From NCBI RefSeq assembly GCF_031846505.1, contig NZ_JAVRHP010000003.1:1-64000 (forward strand): DNA of 64,000 bases. Direction: 5' to 3'. Positions 44,353-53,705 of the stretch are shown piece after piece. Numbering within the stretch: the stretch's first letter is position 1; each line of letters opens with the position of its first letter. The stretch is from Autumnicola edwardsiae. Its GTDB lineage: Bacteria; Bacteroidota; Bacteroidia; Flavobacteriales; Flavobacteriaceae. A program made the translations under genes and the position numbers. The notes under the pieces are model-generated. The model made no database searches and was not told where the DNA came from. It was given only the letters and a program-made list of their open reading frames with translations.

Positions 44353-45132
44353 TTAGAACCTATTAAAAAGTCCATCCATTTTTTCCTGCTCTTCCTTAGC
44401 TAATTCTTCGTCAACCAGGATTCGGCCGCTATGTTCATCTGTGATAATTTTTTTTCTACCTGCAATTTCCATGATTACCTGCGGCGGAATGGTAAAATAA
44501 GAACCTCCTGAAGCACCACGTTCTACGGGAACAATGGCAAGACCATTTTTAACATTGGTTCTTATTCTCTTGTAAGCTTTTACAAGGCGTTCTTCAATGT
44601 CTTGCTCGTATTCTTTAGACTTGTCAATAAGTGCCTGCTCTTCCTTCTCGGTTTCAGCAAGGATCTCGTCCAGCTCATTTTTTTTATGCTCAAGATGCTT
44701 TTTTCTTTCATCAAGGCGTTCTGTGGTCTTAGAAATAACCTCTTTTTTCTGTTCGATCTGGGCTTTATATTCTCTAATATTCTTTTCTGCAAGCTCAATT
44801 TCCAGCTCCTGAAATTCCACCTCTTTGCTCAATGCATTGAATTCGCGATTATTACGAACGTTTTTTTGTTGCTCAGAATATTTTTTCATCGCGGTTTTTG
44901 ACTCATCAATAAGGTTTTTCTTAGTTTTGATGTCATTCTCGATTACTTCAATATCGGCATCTAATTTTTCCAAACGTGTGTTCAATCCTGCTACCTCGTC
45001 TTCCAAATCTTCAACTTCCAGAGGAAGCTCGCCTCGTACGTTTCGTATTTCGTCAATTCTGGAATCAACTAACTGAAGATCGTACAATGCTCTTAACTTC
45101 TCTTCTACAGTAACATCGTTTTTTTTTGCCAT
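44353..45132 (-). CDS. Coiled-coil protein of the C4 zinc-ribbon (DUF164) family, zinc ligands lost
   Basis: A 259-residue protein. Residues 10 to about 175 form a long charged coiled coil (DLQLVDSRIDEIRN start, then dense Glu/Lys heptads). The C-terminus keeps the family skeleton (PVERGASGGSYFTIPPQ, then KKIITDEHSGRILVDEEL) but the places where homologues have CxxC pairs read ASGGS and DEHS. I recall the usual form as CGGC...CEHC or similar, so all four zinc ligands appear replaced. It lies three bases after the NIF3-like gene, so the two form an operon. Relatives in Chlamydia and Mycobacterium bind RNA or transcription partners. Confidence 0.82.
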   Translation of the reverse strand: MAKKNDVTVEEKLRALYDLQLVDSRIDEIRNVRGELPLEVEDLEDEVAGLNTRLEKLDADIEVIENDIKTKKNLIDESKTAMKKYSEQQKNVRNNREFNALSKEVEFQELEIELAEKNIREYKAQIEQKKEVISKTTERLDERKKHLEHKKNELDEILAETEKEEQALIDKSKEYEQDIEERLVKAYKRIRTNVKNGLAIVPVERGASGGSYFTIPPQVIMEIAGRKKIITDEHSGRILVDEELAKEEQEKMDGLFNRF

Positions 45133-45134
45133 AG

Positions 45135-46229
45135 TTATATATACTTGATAGGATTGGTGTTTGTATCTGCTAAAATAAATGCAAAATTACGAATTTTTTT
45201 ACTAAGAAAAGAATATAGTAAATCTTTTGTGAACTGCTCACTTTCGTAATGCCCAATATCTGCTAAAATCAGTTGTTTTTCAGCTTTATAGAAGTCGTGG
45301 TACTTTAAATCTGCAGTAACGTATACGTCTGCTCCGGCATGTTTTGCGTTCTCAATAGCAAAACTTCCGCTGCCACCCAGGACAGCCACCTTTTTAATCG
45401 TTTTGCCCAGGAGTTCAGAATGTCTTACTATACCTGCATTAAAAATTTCCTTAACAGATTTCAGAAATTCTTCTTCGGAAATTTCCTTTTCTAGCTCGCC
45501 AATCATGCCCATACCAAGGTGTTGATGTTGGTTTTCCAGCGTGGTCACCTCATAAGCAACTTCTTCGTAGGGATGATTTTTAAATAGTGTCTGAAGGATT
45601 TTAGATTGCAGGTGCGCAGGGAAAGTTATTCCTATTTGCGTTTCTTCTTCAAAATGAATTTTCCCCTTTTGTCCAACAGCAGGATTGGCATCATCATTAG
45701 GTTTAAAACTACCTGAACCCGACACGTTAAAACTGCAATTATCGTAATTACCTATGCTCCCTGCTCCGGCTTCAAAAAGGGCAAATCTCAGTTCTTCGGC
45801 ATTTTTATTTGGAACAAAAGTGGTTAGTTTTTTAATGCTGTTTTTCCGCGGAATTAAAATTTTCCGGTTGGCCAGGTTCAGTTTTTTAGCAATCATATCG
45901 TTAACGCCTTTGTACTGGTTATCCAACGCAGTATGGATCGCATAAATAGCAATATTGTGTTGAATTGCCTTTATAACAGTGCGTTCCACATAATTTTTTC
46001 CATTTAATTTCTTCAATCCTGAAAAAATAATAGGATGGAAGCTTATAATCAAATTGCAATTTTTAGCGATAGCTTCATCTACAACCTCTTCAAGAGTATC
46101 TAAAGTAATTAAAGCACCCGTAGCTTCTGTTTCGGCATCGCCTACCAATAATCCAACGTTATCAAAATCTTCAGCATAATTTAAAGGGGCAAATTCTTCT
46201 ATGTGTTGTATAATCTCCTTTATAAGCAT
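45135..46229 (-). CDS. NIF3-like dinuclear metal-binding protein
   Basis: A 364-residue member of the NIF3/YbgI/YqfO family. The N-terminal metal residues are in FAPLNYAEDFDNVGLLVG and LIISFHPIIFSGL. The central PII-like insert (about residues 130-230) marks the long form. The C-terminal block GADVYVTADLKYHDFYKAEKQLILADIGHYESEQF carries the remaining ligands. The biochemical role remains unclear (GTP cyclohydrolase I type 2 or metal chaperone have been proposed). It is co-transcribed with the coiled-coil gene, a pairing I associate with this phylum. Confidence 0.9.
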   Translation of the reverse strand: MLIKEIIQHIEEFAPLNYAEDFDNVGLLVGDAETEATGALITLDTLEEVVDEAIAKNCNLIISFHPIIFSGLKKLNGKNYVERTVIKAIQHNIAIYAIHTALDNQYKGVNDMIAKKLNLANRKILIPRKNSIKKLTTFVPNKNAEELRFALFEAGAGSIGNYDNCSFNVSGSGSFKPNDDANPAVGQKGKIHFEEETQIGITFPAHLQSKILQTLFKNHPYEEVAYEVTTLENQHQHLGMGMIGELEKEISEEEFLKSVKEIFNAGIVRHSELLGKTIKKVAVLGGSGSFAIENAKHAGADVYVTADLKYHDFYKAEKQLILADIGHYESEQFTKDLLYSFLSKKIRNFAFILADTNTNPIKYI

Positions 46230-46311
46230 AATTTCCTACTTTTGAATACTTTTTTAGTGGCAATGAGCCTAAATTAGCGTCTTTCAAAGATAAATATTAT
46301 ACCTTGGTTTT

Positions 46312-47316
46312 ATGGCTATATTCAGAAAATTACTATTCCCCTTTTCTCTGGTTTATGGCGGTGTAACAAGGGCCAGGAACGAACTTTACAATCGGAAAAT
46401 CCTGAAATCTGAGAAATACGAGCTGCCCGTTATTTGCGTGGGAAACCTTAGTACAGGTGGTACCGGAAAATCTCCTATGATAGAATACCTTATAAAACTT
46501 ATTAATTCTGAATATAAAGTGGCGACACTTTCCCGTGGCTACAAAAGAAAGACCACCGGATTTTGGCAATTATCGGGCACAGAAACTGCGGAAGACGTGG
46601 GGGACGAGCCACTGCAGTTTAAAAGAAAATTCCCCAATGCTATTGTGGCCGTAGACGCCCATAGAAGAAACGGAATTGCAAACCTGATGAGTACGGGGGC
46701 TGAAGTTATTTTGCTGGATGATGCTTTTCAACACCGAAGGGTAGAGGCGGGATTAAATATTTTGTTAAGTTCTTACAGTAATCTATACGTCTCGGATCTC
46801 ATTTTGCCTGCCGGAAATTTACGGGAATCCAGGCGCGGAGCAGGAAGAGCAGATATTGTTGTTGTGACAAAGTGCCCGCAGAACATTGAAAAGGTGGAGA
46901 TGGAAAGGATTAGTAAATCTCTTAAACTGAAAAAAAATCAAAAATTATTCTTTAGCTATATCTCTTATGCTGAAAAAATAATTTCAAAAGATTCTGAACT
47001 CACGCTGGACCGGTTGAAAGACAAAGAATTTGTTTTAGTTACGGGAATAGCAAATCCAAAACCGCTTACAGAATATCTGAAGAAAAAGGGTTTCAAATTC
47101 CGGCATTTAAAATTTCCAGATCATCATCATTTTAAGGAAAGTGAAATTGAAAATCTGCTTCGTGAGAAGATGGTTCTAACTACAGAAAAAGACTATGTAA
47201 GGCTAAAGGAACGGCTTTCTCCTTCAAAATTATATTATCTGCCAATTGAGACTAAATTTGTTGAAGATGAAGAAAAATTCAATAGGGAAGTGGTAAGCTT
47301 TGTAAAAACAAAATGA
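46312..47316 (+). CDS. lpxK: Tetraacyldisaccharide 4'-kinase
   Basis: A 334-residue membrane-associated kinase that phosphorylates the lipid A precursor. The P-loop is GNLSTGGTGKSPM (residues 43-55), followed by VATLSRGYKRKTTGFW, VGDEPLQFKRKF and LLDDAFQHRRVEAGLNIL. The C-terminal FPDHHHFKESEI and TTEKDYVRLK are conserved. This is the only lipid A gene in the window. The coding sequence includes a copy of the repeat core at 46561-46576. A terminator follows directly. Confidence 0.94.
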   Translation: MAIFRKLLFPFSLVYGGVTRARNELYNRKILKSEKYELPVICVGNLSTGGTGKSPMIEYLIKLINSEYKVATLSRGYKRKTTGFWQLSGTETAEDVGDEPLQFKRKFPNAIVAVDAHRRNGIANLMSTGAEVILLDDAFQHRRVEAGLNILLSSYSNLYVSDLILPAGNLRESRRGAGRADIVVVTKCPQNIEKVEMERISKSLKLKKNQKLFFSYISYAEKIISKDSELTLDRLKDKEFVLVTGIANPKPLTEYLKKKGFKFRHLKFPDHHHFKESEIENLLREKMVLTTEKDYVRLKERLSPSKLYYLPIETKFVEDEEKFNREVVSFVKTK

Positions 47317-47340
47317 GGCGCTTTCGCACCTCATTTTTAT
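47308..47340. terminator. Terminator after lpxK
   Basis: The stem AAATGAGGCGC / GCACCTCATTT with a TTTC loop and a T-run overlaps the lpxK stop codon. The A-run on the left could also serve the opposite strand. Confidence 0.78.
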
Positions 47341-47413
47341 TTTGGCTAATTCAAACTATATTATTTTAATATAACCCGAGTAACCTATTATTTTCAAAGC
47401 TCATGCCAAACTT

Positions 47414-49645
47414 TTAGGTAGTAGCTTTTGCACTGGCAGCGAGATACCTGTTGATTTTATGAAAGAATTCTTCTGTTTTGTACGGTTTTGGGATGATATC
47501 ATTAAAACCATTGAGGTAAAATTCATCTAGGTTCTCGTCAAGGGTAACTGCAGTTAATGCTATTACAGGTATTTCCTTATTGAATTTCCTGATTTCGATA
47601 GTTGCCTCAATACCGCTTATTCCCGGCATATGGATGTCCATAAGGATTAGGTCAAAATGATTGTTCTGAACTTTATCGATTGCAATGGTACCATTATCTG
47701 CAACATCACAAATCACCTTATTTTTCTCGAGAATTTTTCTCGTGATCATTTGGTTGATCTTGTTATCCTCGACAATTAAAATACGCTTATCAATCATAAT
47801 ATCATTAGAAAGTGCAACAGGCTTTTCTTCTTTTGGGGTTTGAGCAGTTATTGCAGGATTTTCAAGAGCTTCAAATTTTAATTCAAAGGTGAATTTTGAA
47901 CCTTTTCCTAAGTCGCTTTCCAGAGTAATCTCACTGTTTAACAAGCTTAAAAGATTTTTTACAATAGATAAGCCCAGACCTGTTCCTCCAAATTTTCTGT
48001 TTATCTGCGTGGAGCCCTGTGTGAAGTTTTCAAAAATTGCTTTTTGTTTTTCTTTGCTGATTCCTTCACCATTGTCTTTAATTTGGAAAGAAAGATAAAC
48101 AGTTTCGTTCAGCTGTTTTAGTTTGTATACGCTTATCCAGATATCCCCGTTTTCAGTAAATTTGATGGAGTTGCCTATTAGATTAATAAGGATTTGAGAG
48201 ATCTTAAGCGGGTCTCCTTTTAATTTAGTAGGGATGGAATCATCAAAGCTAAGATGTATACTGGTGTTTTTCTCGTCTGCAGAATTTTTTAAAGCAACAA
48301 GTACATCTGAAATTCTTCTTTTTAGATTAAAAGTTGTGGACATTACTTCAACTTTATTCGCCTCCAGCTTGTTTAGATCAAGGATATTGTTAATGAGTGA
48401 AAGCAGGTATTCTCCCGAGAACTTAAGTGAATTAAGATGTTCCTTTTGATTTTCTGTAGGGCTTTCTTCCAGTAACAGGTGGGTGAGACCGGTTACAGCG
48501 TAGAGCGGAGTCCGTAACTCGTGCGTTATGGTACTCAAAAATTGTGCTTTTGCGAGGGACGCTTTTTCTGCATTTTCCTTTGCAAGGGTAAGTTCTGTGT
48601 TCTTTTTCTGAAGCAGATCATTAGCCCGTGCTCTAAGGTTATTATTTTTATATAACGACAAAGTCAGCAGCGATAAAATCGTAATGAGCGCTACACTTAA
48701 AATCGTGGTGAGCTTATTTACCTTTAGCGACTTTTCCTGCTCGGCATTTTGTAATGTTAACGCACTTAAAGTATTTTTTAAAGCATCCTGTCCGTACCTG
48801 CTGTTCACTTCCCGGGCCAGTTCCGCTTCATTCATATTATAAATGGAATCTTTTATCTCATAACTTTCCTTAAGATAAGCAAGAGCTGTATCTGGTTGCT
48901 TATTAACTTCGTGAATTGCGCTTAACCTTCGGTTACCACTAATCATCATTCCTGCAAAACCATTCTCATAAGCAAGATCCAGTGCTTTCCTGGCACTTTC
49001 TTCAGCCTTGCCAAGATCGCCAAGGAATAGATGGGCAGAAGACCTGTAATAGTTTAGGCGGCTTTTCTCATACTCATTTTCACTATTGCTCAGGTAAATT
49101 TCTGCGTTCCTGAAGTGGGTTAAGGCATCTTCATAATCATCCCCGCGATGGAGGGAAAGGACTCCGCGGTTGAGCGCGACCAGGCCTAATTGTTCCCTGT
49201 TATCACTGTCATATATATTTTCTGCCCGATCAAGATAATCCTGAGCTTCTGAAAATTTTTTCTGAAGATCCAGGATTTTGGCGTACTGGATATAGCTATA
49301 GGCCAGCCCAATGTCGTCACCAATTTCCTTTTGGATCGCAATTGCATTCTTTATATGTGTATTTGCACTTTCATATTCGTGCTTAATGTATCTTAAATTC
49401 GCAAGAATATTACTTGATAAGGCAGTATATCGTTTGTGATTAATACTCCTGGAGAGCACTATGGAAGAATCCAGCTTTGTGATCGCATCATCAAAATTGT
49501 ACCTGAAAATAGAGGATTCCGCACCACTAAGTAACTGCTGAATTTGATCACTTATTTCATCTTCATCTTTTACTTCCCGATCCTGAAAAGCAAAGGTGTA
49601 GGAATAAAAGAAGGAAATAAAAATGATAAGGCTTAAGTTCTTCAT
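47414..49645 (-). CDS. Hybrid histidine kinase with periplasmic TPR sensor and receiver domain
   Basis: A 743-residue signalling protein. The signal-like N-terminus is followed by TPR repeats (about residues 30-300, e.g. AYSYIQYAKILDLQKKFSEAQDYLDRAE), one TM helix near 315-335 and a coiled linker. The HisKA domain has the phospho-His in THELRTPLYAV. HATPase_c has DNGEGIS and GGTGLGLSIVKNL. A C-terminal receiver carries ILIVEDNKINQ, the Asp in LILMDIHMPG and the Lys in IIPKPYK. There is no DNA-binding domain, so signal must pass to another protein. The input is unknown. Confidence 0.9.
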   Translation of the reverse strand: MKNLSLIIFISFFYSYTFAFQDREVKDEDEISDQIQQLLSGAESSIFRYNFDDAITKLDSSIVLSRSINHKRYTALSSNILANLRYIKHEYESANTHIKNAIAIQKEIGDDIGLAYSYIQYAKILDLQKKFSEAQDYLDRAENIYDSDNREQLGLVALNRGVLSLHRGDDYEDALTHFRNAEIYLSNSENEYEKSRLNYYRSSAHLFLGDLGKAEESARKALDLAYENGFAGMMISGNRRLSAIHEVNKQPDTALAYLKESYEIKDSIYNMNEAELAREVNSRYGQDALKNTLSALTLQNAEQEKSLKVNKLTTILSVALITILSLLTLSLYKNNNLRARANDLLQKKNTELTLAKENAEKASLAKAQFLSTITHELRTPLYAVTGLTHLLLEESPTENQKEHLNSLKFSGEYLLSLINNILDLNKLEANKVEVMSTTFNLKRRISDVLVALKNSADEKNTSIHLSFDDSIPTKLKGDPLKISQILINLIGNSIKFTENGDIWISVYKLKQLNETVYLSFQIKDNGEGISKEKQKAIFENFTQGSTQINRKFGGTGLGLSIVKNLLSLLNSEITLESDLGKGSKFTFELKFEALENPAITAQTPKEEKPVALSNDIMIDKRILIVEDNKINQMITRKILEKNKVICDVADNGTIAIDKVQNNHFDLILMDIHMPGISGIEATIEIRKFNKEIPVIALTAVTLDENLDEFYLNGFNDIIPKPYKTEEFFHKINRYLAASAKATT

Positions 49646-49685
49646 TTGGGCTTGTAAAGTAGCAACTTAACGGAGTTAAATATAG

Positions 49686-50693
49686 TTAATTATCATTAAT
49701 CAAGGTAATTAAATTCAAAAGTCTGTAGGAATAACCTATTTCGTTGTCATACCACCCAATTAACTTCACCATTTTTCCACCTATAACAGAGGTCATTTGC
49801 GAATCGAAAACACAGGAAGCGCTGTTTCCAAGAATATCCACTGAAACTATAGGATCTTCAGTATAACTCAAGATTCCCTTTAAATTTGTTTTAGAAGCTC
49901 GTCGGAAGATCTCATTAACCTCTTCGATCGTCGTTTCTTGCTTTACATTCAGTGTCATATCTGTTAAAGAACCATTCGGTACCGGAACCCTTATTCCGCA
50001 GCCACCAATAACATCACTTAGTTCCGGAAAGATTTTAGTTAAAGCCTTTGCTGCACCCGTAGTTGTGGGAATAATGGACTGAGTTGCTGCCCGGCTGCGC
50101 CTAAGATCGCGGTGTGGTTTATCGTGGAGGCTTTGGTCTGATGTAAAAGAATGTACCGTGGTAATATATGCCTGCTCAACTCCAAAATTTTCGTGGATAA
50201 GCTTAAGCATAGGAGCCGCATTGTTAGTGGTGCAGGAGGCATTAGAAATTATCTTCTCTGTGCCATCAAGAATATGATCATTCACTCCTAAAACGACCAT
50301 TTTTATTTCTGAATCCTCCGGGGGAACCGAAAGTATAACTTTCTTAACACCCGGTTTTAAATGTTGTTCAAGATCTTTAGAAGACTTAAACTTTCCTGAA
50401 CAATCTATTACGTAATCTACATGATAATTATCCCACGGAATCTCCCGCGGATGACTGTAGTTTAAAACAGCGGTAGTTTTGTTTTTTATGGTAATCCTGG
50501 AGTTCTCCCCTGTAACTTCTTCTGAAAGTTTGCCGTGTATGCTGTCATACTTCAGCAAGTGGGTGAGCGTCTCAGCATCGGCAATATCGTTTATTGCCAC
50601 CACGTTAAAGTCGGGATGATTAATTAGCAGCCGGAATAAACTACGTCCTATTCTTCCAAACCCGTTAATGGCAATATTAGCCGGTAAAGCCAT
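49686..50693 (-). CDS. gap: Glyceraldehyde-3-phosphate dehydrogenase
   Basis: A 335-residue type I GAPDH. The NAD motif is AINGFGRIGRSLFR, the catalytic Cys is in SNASCTTNNAAPML, and the His is in TTVHSFTSDQSLHD. GCGIRVPVPNGSLTDM and WYDNEIGYSYRL are standard. Asp in AINDIAD favours NAD. Flavobacteria often have two or more gap genes, so this copy may not be the main glycolytic one. It is 18 bases from lipA on the same strand. Confidence 0.93.
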   Translation of the reverse strand: MALPANIAINGFGRIGRSLFRLLINHPDFNVVAINDIADAETLTHLLKYDSIHGKLSEEVTGENSRITIKNKTTAVLNYSHPREIPWDNYHVDYVIDCSGKFKSSKDLEQHLKPGVKKVILSVPPEDSEIKMVVLGVNDHILDGTEKIISNASCTTNNAAPMLKLIHENFGVEQAYITTVHSFTSDQSLHDKPHRDLRRSRAATQSIIPTTTGAAKALTKIFPELSDVIGGCGIRVPVPNGSLTDMTLNVKQETTIEEVNEIFRRASKTNLKGILSYTEDPIVSVDILGNSASCVFDSQMTSVIGGKMVKLIGWYDNEIGYSYRLLNLITLINDN

Positions 50694-50711
50694 AGAATTG
50701 GTAAGCGTTAA

Positions 50712-51590
50712 TTAATTGATGTGTTTTTGTGCTTTATAGGATGAACGGACCAATGCACTGCTTTCAACATGACGAAAACCAAGATCCAGTCCTATTGCTT
50801 CGTACTTTCTAAATTGATCTGGGGTGATAAACTGCTTTACAGGAAGGTGCTTCTTACTGGGCTGTAAATACTGTCCAATGGTCACAACGTCTACACCAAC
50901 ACTTCTTAGGTCGTGAAGTGATTGTATCACTTCTTCTTCCTTTTCTCCAAGACCAAGCATAATACCAGATTTTGTCCGGTTAATTCCCTGATCTTTGAGA
51001 TATCTCAGGACCTCTAAGCTGCGTTCATATTTCGCCTGAATCCTAACTTCCCGGGTGAGCCTTTTTACAGTTTCCATGTTGTGCGAAACCACTTCCGGCA
51101 TTACCTCTACAATGCGGTCAATATTTCTCTCGTTCCCCTGAAAATCAGGAATTAAAGTTTCTAAAGTAGTCTCTGGATTCATCCTGCGAATGGCCTTTAC
51201 GGTTTCTGCCCAGATAATGGATCCCATATCTTTAAGGTCATCACGGTCTACGCTGGTAACTACAGCATGCTTTATTCCCATTATTTTAATAGAGCGGGCT
51301 ACTTTTTCAGGCTCGTCCCATTCTACAGTATCCGGTCTTCCGGTTTTTACGCCACAAAATCCACAGGAACGTGTACAGACATTCCCCAGGATCATAAAAG
51401 TGGCTGTTCCTTCACTCCAGCATTCACCCATGTTAGGGCAACTTCCCGAGGTACAGATCGTATGCAGATCATACTTGTCTACTAAACTGCGTAATTCTGT
51501 ATATTTCTTACCGGTTGGAAGTTTTACTCTCAGCCATTTTGGCTTAGCTTGTGGCTTCGGTTTTACGGGTGTGATAGTGTCTGTACTCAT
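50712..51590 (-). CDS. lipA: Lipoyl synthase
   Basis: A 292-residue radical-SAM enzyme that inserts two sulfurs into octanoyl groups on lipoate-dependent complexes. The auxiliary cluster is CTSGSCPNMGEC; the SAM cluster is CTRSCGFC (CxxxCxxC). The C-terminal SSALVRSSYKA carries the conserved RSSY Ser that ligates the auxiliary cluster. Length is normal. It lies upstream of gap with an 18-base gap. lipB is not in the window. Confidence 0.95.
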   Translation of the reverse strand: MSTDTITPVKPKPQAKPKWLRVKLPTGKKYTELRSLVDKYDLHTICTSGSCPNMGECWSEGTATFMILGNVCTRSCGFCGVKTGRPDTVEWDEPEKVARSIKIMGIKHAVVTSVDRDDLKDMGSIIWAETVKAIRRMNPETTLETLIPDFQGNERNIDRIVEVMPEVVSHNMETVKRLTREVRIQAKYERSLEVLRYLKDQGINRTKSGIMLGLGEKEEEVIQSLHDLRSVGVDVVTIGQYLQPSKKHLPVKQFITPDQFRKYEAIGLDLGFRHVESSALVRSSYKAQKHIN

Positions 51591-51663
51591 AGCAAAATTC
51601 TGTTGTTCAAAGATACGATATTATAGGAAACTGCATAAATTAGACAGTATAGAGTTGCATTCC

Positions 51664-52236
51664 TTACTCGTGTTTTCGATCTTCAATAATTTCTGAAAGC
51701 AGCTTCCTGGCCCTCAGGAGTTTGATCTTAACATTATTCATTGGCTCATCAAGGCTTTCCGCAATTTCTTTGTAGGATTTCTCCTGAAAATACCTCAGGT
51801 TAATAACCTGCTGATAATGTGGTTTTAACTCTTTAATATCTCTTAAAAGTTGCGCAAGATTCTGTTCGCTTATAAGTTTGTCTTCTATTGAAGGAGTTTC
51901 ATCTGCAATGGCATATACCTTATCTTCATCATGGGTGCTGGTTTTTGACCGGATAGAAGATTTTTTTTTCCTTATAAGATCTACATGAATATTCTTCGAA
52001 ATCGCTATAAGCCAGGTGCTGAAAGAGTAGTTTTCGTCAAAAGTATCAATTTTATTGAAAGCTTTGGAAAATGTCTGGATACTGATATCTTCAGCTTCAT
52101 ACTCATTCCTGGTTTTCTTTAACTGAAAACCATAAACATCGTTCCAGAAAGTGTCCATGAGATAATTAAATGCAGCCTGGCTGCCGCCTTTAGCTTCCCT
52201 GATTTTTACAAGGAGCCTTTCCGGTTTTATTTCCAA
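51664..52236 (-). CDS. ECF-type RNA polymerase sigma factor
   Basis: A 190-residue sigma-70-family factor. Region 2 spans about residues 22-90 (AFNYLMDTFWNDVYGFQL, EYEAEDISIQTFSKAFNKI, FSTWLIAISKNIHVDLIRKKK), and region 4 is at about 130-180 (LKPHYQQVINLRYFQEKSYKEIAESLDEPMNNVKIKLLRARK). The start appears to be TTG, overlapping the end of the glycosyltransferase gene by ten bases; the first ATG would cut into region 2. No anti-sigma gene is adjacent. The target promoters are unknown. Confidence 0.88.
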   Translation of the reverse strand: MEIKPERLLVKIREAKGGSQAAFNYLMDTFWNDVYGFQLKKTRNEYEAEDISIQTFSKAFNKIDTFDENYSFSTWLIAISKNIHVDLIRKKKSSIRSKTSTHDEDKVYAIADETPSIEDKLISEQNLAQLLRDIKELKPHYQQVINLRYFQEKSYKEIAESLDEPMNNVKIKLLRARKLLSEIIEDRKHE

Positions 52237-53327
52237 TGAGTAGGTTTTGAGATAATATTAGCTATAAATATACCTAATTGAGCAAAAACTAAAAACAATT
52301 CCAGAATCGGAAATAACCAAACCACATCTTTTTCGTCCAGCTTTGCGGCAGATTTATAATAAAGTATTGCTTTTACTAAAAGTACAGTACTAAAGATGGT
52401 AGCTAAAATTTGCCAATTTTCGGTAAATAGTATAGCGACAGGCAAAATCCAGAACAAGACCTGAGAAAAATAGAACAGGCTTAGAAGAAACTGATGTTTT
52501 TTCTTGTAAGCTTTTGCTGTAGAAACGTGCCTCCTCTTCTGTTTTATCCAGTCTTTAAGAGAATTTTTAGGGACACTTCTCGTTATAGCACTCGGATAAT
52601 CACAAATTGCGGTATTTGTTTTTGTGGCAGCTTCATTTACAAAAAGATCGTCATCCCCAGATCTTAGATGGAGATGATTTGCAAAGCCATTCTGCTCAAA
52701 AAAGAGAGTTGAGGTATATGCCAAATTTCTGCCTACACCCATATAGGGACTACCCATTTTTGCGTAGGAGAAATACTGAATTGCGGTAAGGAGTGTTTCA
52801 AATCTTATCAATTTGTTCAGAAAAGAAGATTTATTTTTAACGTAGCCACCGTATCCTAAAACAATGGTTTTTTCCTGCTGAAGGTTTCTACACATCTCAC
52901 TAACCCAGGATTTACTTTGCGGAGCACAATCGGCATCTGTAAAAAGCAGGTGTGCATATTTGGCTCTTTTAATGCCTAAAGTGAGTGCGTATTTTTTATT
53001 TGCCCAAAAAGCTTCATTATTTTTTACATCAACAATTTTTATCCTCGGATCAATTTCTTTAAATTTTTCCATTACTTCTAGGGTTTCATCCAGCGAAGCA
53101 TCGTTTATAAGAATAACTTCAAAATTGGGATGATCCTGTTCTAAGATGGAAGGAAGAAAAGAGTTTAAATTCTGCGCTTCATTTTTACAACAAATAATGA
53201 CAGAAACCGACGTTTCTGAAGGCGAGGGAGCCACGTATTTAGAGGAGGCAAAACTAAAATAACTTATAAAATAGGTGAGATTGACTGCTGCAATGAGCAG
53301 AAAAGTAATCAGTAAAAGTGTTGACAT
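52227..53327 (-). CDS. Membrane glycosyltransferase, family 2
   Basis: A 366-residue GT2 enzyme. An N-terminal TM helix (LLLITFLLIAAVNLTYFI) precedes the GT-A domain with VSVIICCKNEAQNLNSFL, ILINDASLDET and the metal-binding LFTDADCAP. RSGDDDLFVNEAA and KQKRRHVSTAKAYKKKHQ match the ED and QxxRW-like acceptor region of processive-type members. Two or three TM helices close the protein. The donor and acceptor are unknown; it probably makes a surface polysaccharide or glycolipid. The sigma factor gene overlaps its end. Confidence 0.88.
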   Translation of the reverse strand: MSTLLLITFLLIAAVNLTYFISYFSFASSKYVAPSPSETSVSVIICCKNEAQNLNSFLPSILEQDHPNFEVILINDASLDETLEVMEKFKEIDPRIKIVDVKNNEAFWANKKYALTLGIKRAKYAHLLFTDADCAPQSKSWVSEMCRNLQQEKTIVLGYGGYVKNKSSFLNKLIRFETLLTAIQYFSYAKMGSPYMGVGRNLAYTSTLFFEQNGFANHLHLRSGDDDLFVNEAATKTNTAICDYPSAITRSVPKNSLKDWIKQKRRHVSTAKAYKKKHQFLLSLFYFSQVLFWILPVAILFTENWQILATIFSTVLLVKAILYYKSAAKLDEKDVVWLFPILELFLVFAQLGIFIANIISKPTHWK

Positions 53328-53332
53328 TCAGG

Positions 53333-53539
53333 TTAGCCGGCCTTTTCAGTATTAGAACAGTCACCAATCTCGTCAGGTAATTTTCCGCAATAACTACAGG
53401 CTTCCCCTTCTTTATTTAAAAAAGGATTCTGGCTGGCGCAAGTACCTGCAAATTTCCCATCTTTCTTTCCCCAGATTTTAATAGCAATTCCTGCAAAGGC
53501 AAGGGCTATTAAAATAAAACTTATTATAAATAATTGCAT
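53333..53539 (-). CDS. Small membrane-anchored protein with CxxC motif
   Basis: A 68-residue protein with an N-terminal TM helix (MQLFIISFILIALAFAGIAIKIW) and a soluble part with four Cys: GTCASQNPF, EACSYCGKLPDE and GDCSNTE. The spacing (C-x13-C-x2-C-x8-C) hints at a small metal or disulfide site. I know this type as a short 'membrane or secreted' protein in flavobacteria, without function. It starts five bases from the glycosyltransferase gene and likely shares its transcript. Confidence 0.72.
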   Translation of the reverse strand: MQLFIISFILIALAFAGIAIKIWGKKDGKFAGTCASQNPFLNKEGEACSYCGKLPDEIGDCSNTEKAG

Positions 53540-53705
53540 TACTTTGTCTTTTTCTAATGCAAAAATAAGAATAAAAAAAGGTCTGGGGAAATGTGGGAAT
53601 TTTTTATGCGAATCTTTGCACTCTTTAACTAAAGTTTAATTGCAATTAACTGGATATTTAATAGTTACAGAATAACTTGCGATGTTGTAATTAAAAATGT
53701 AAAAT

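Noticed and set aside
44597..45076. Rightward Ser/Phe-rich frames opposite the coiled-coil gene
   Set aside because: They are antisense to Glu/Lys-rich codons, which always give Ser/Phe/Leu-rich shadows; there is no start signal or homology.
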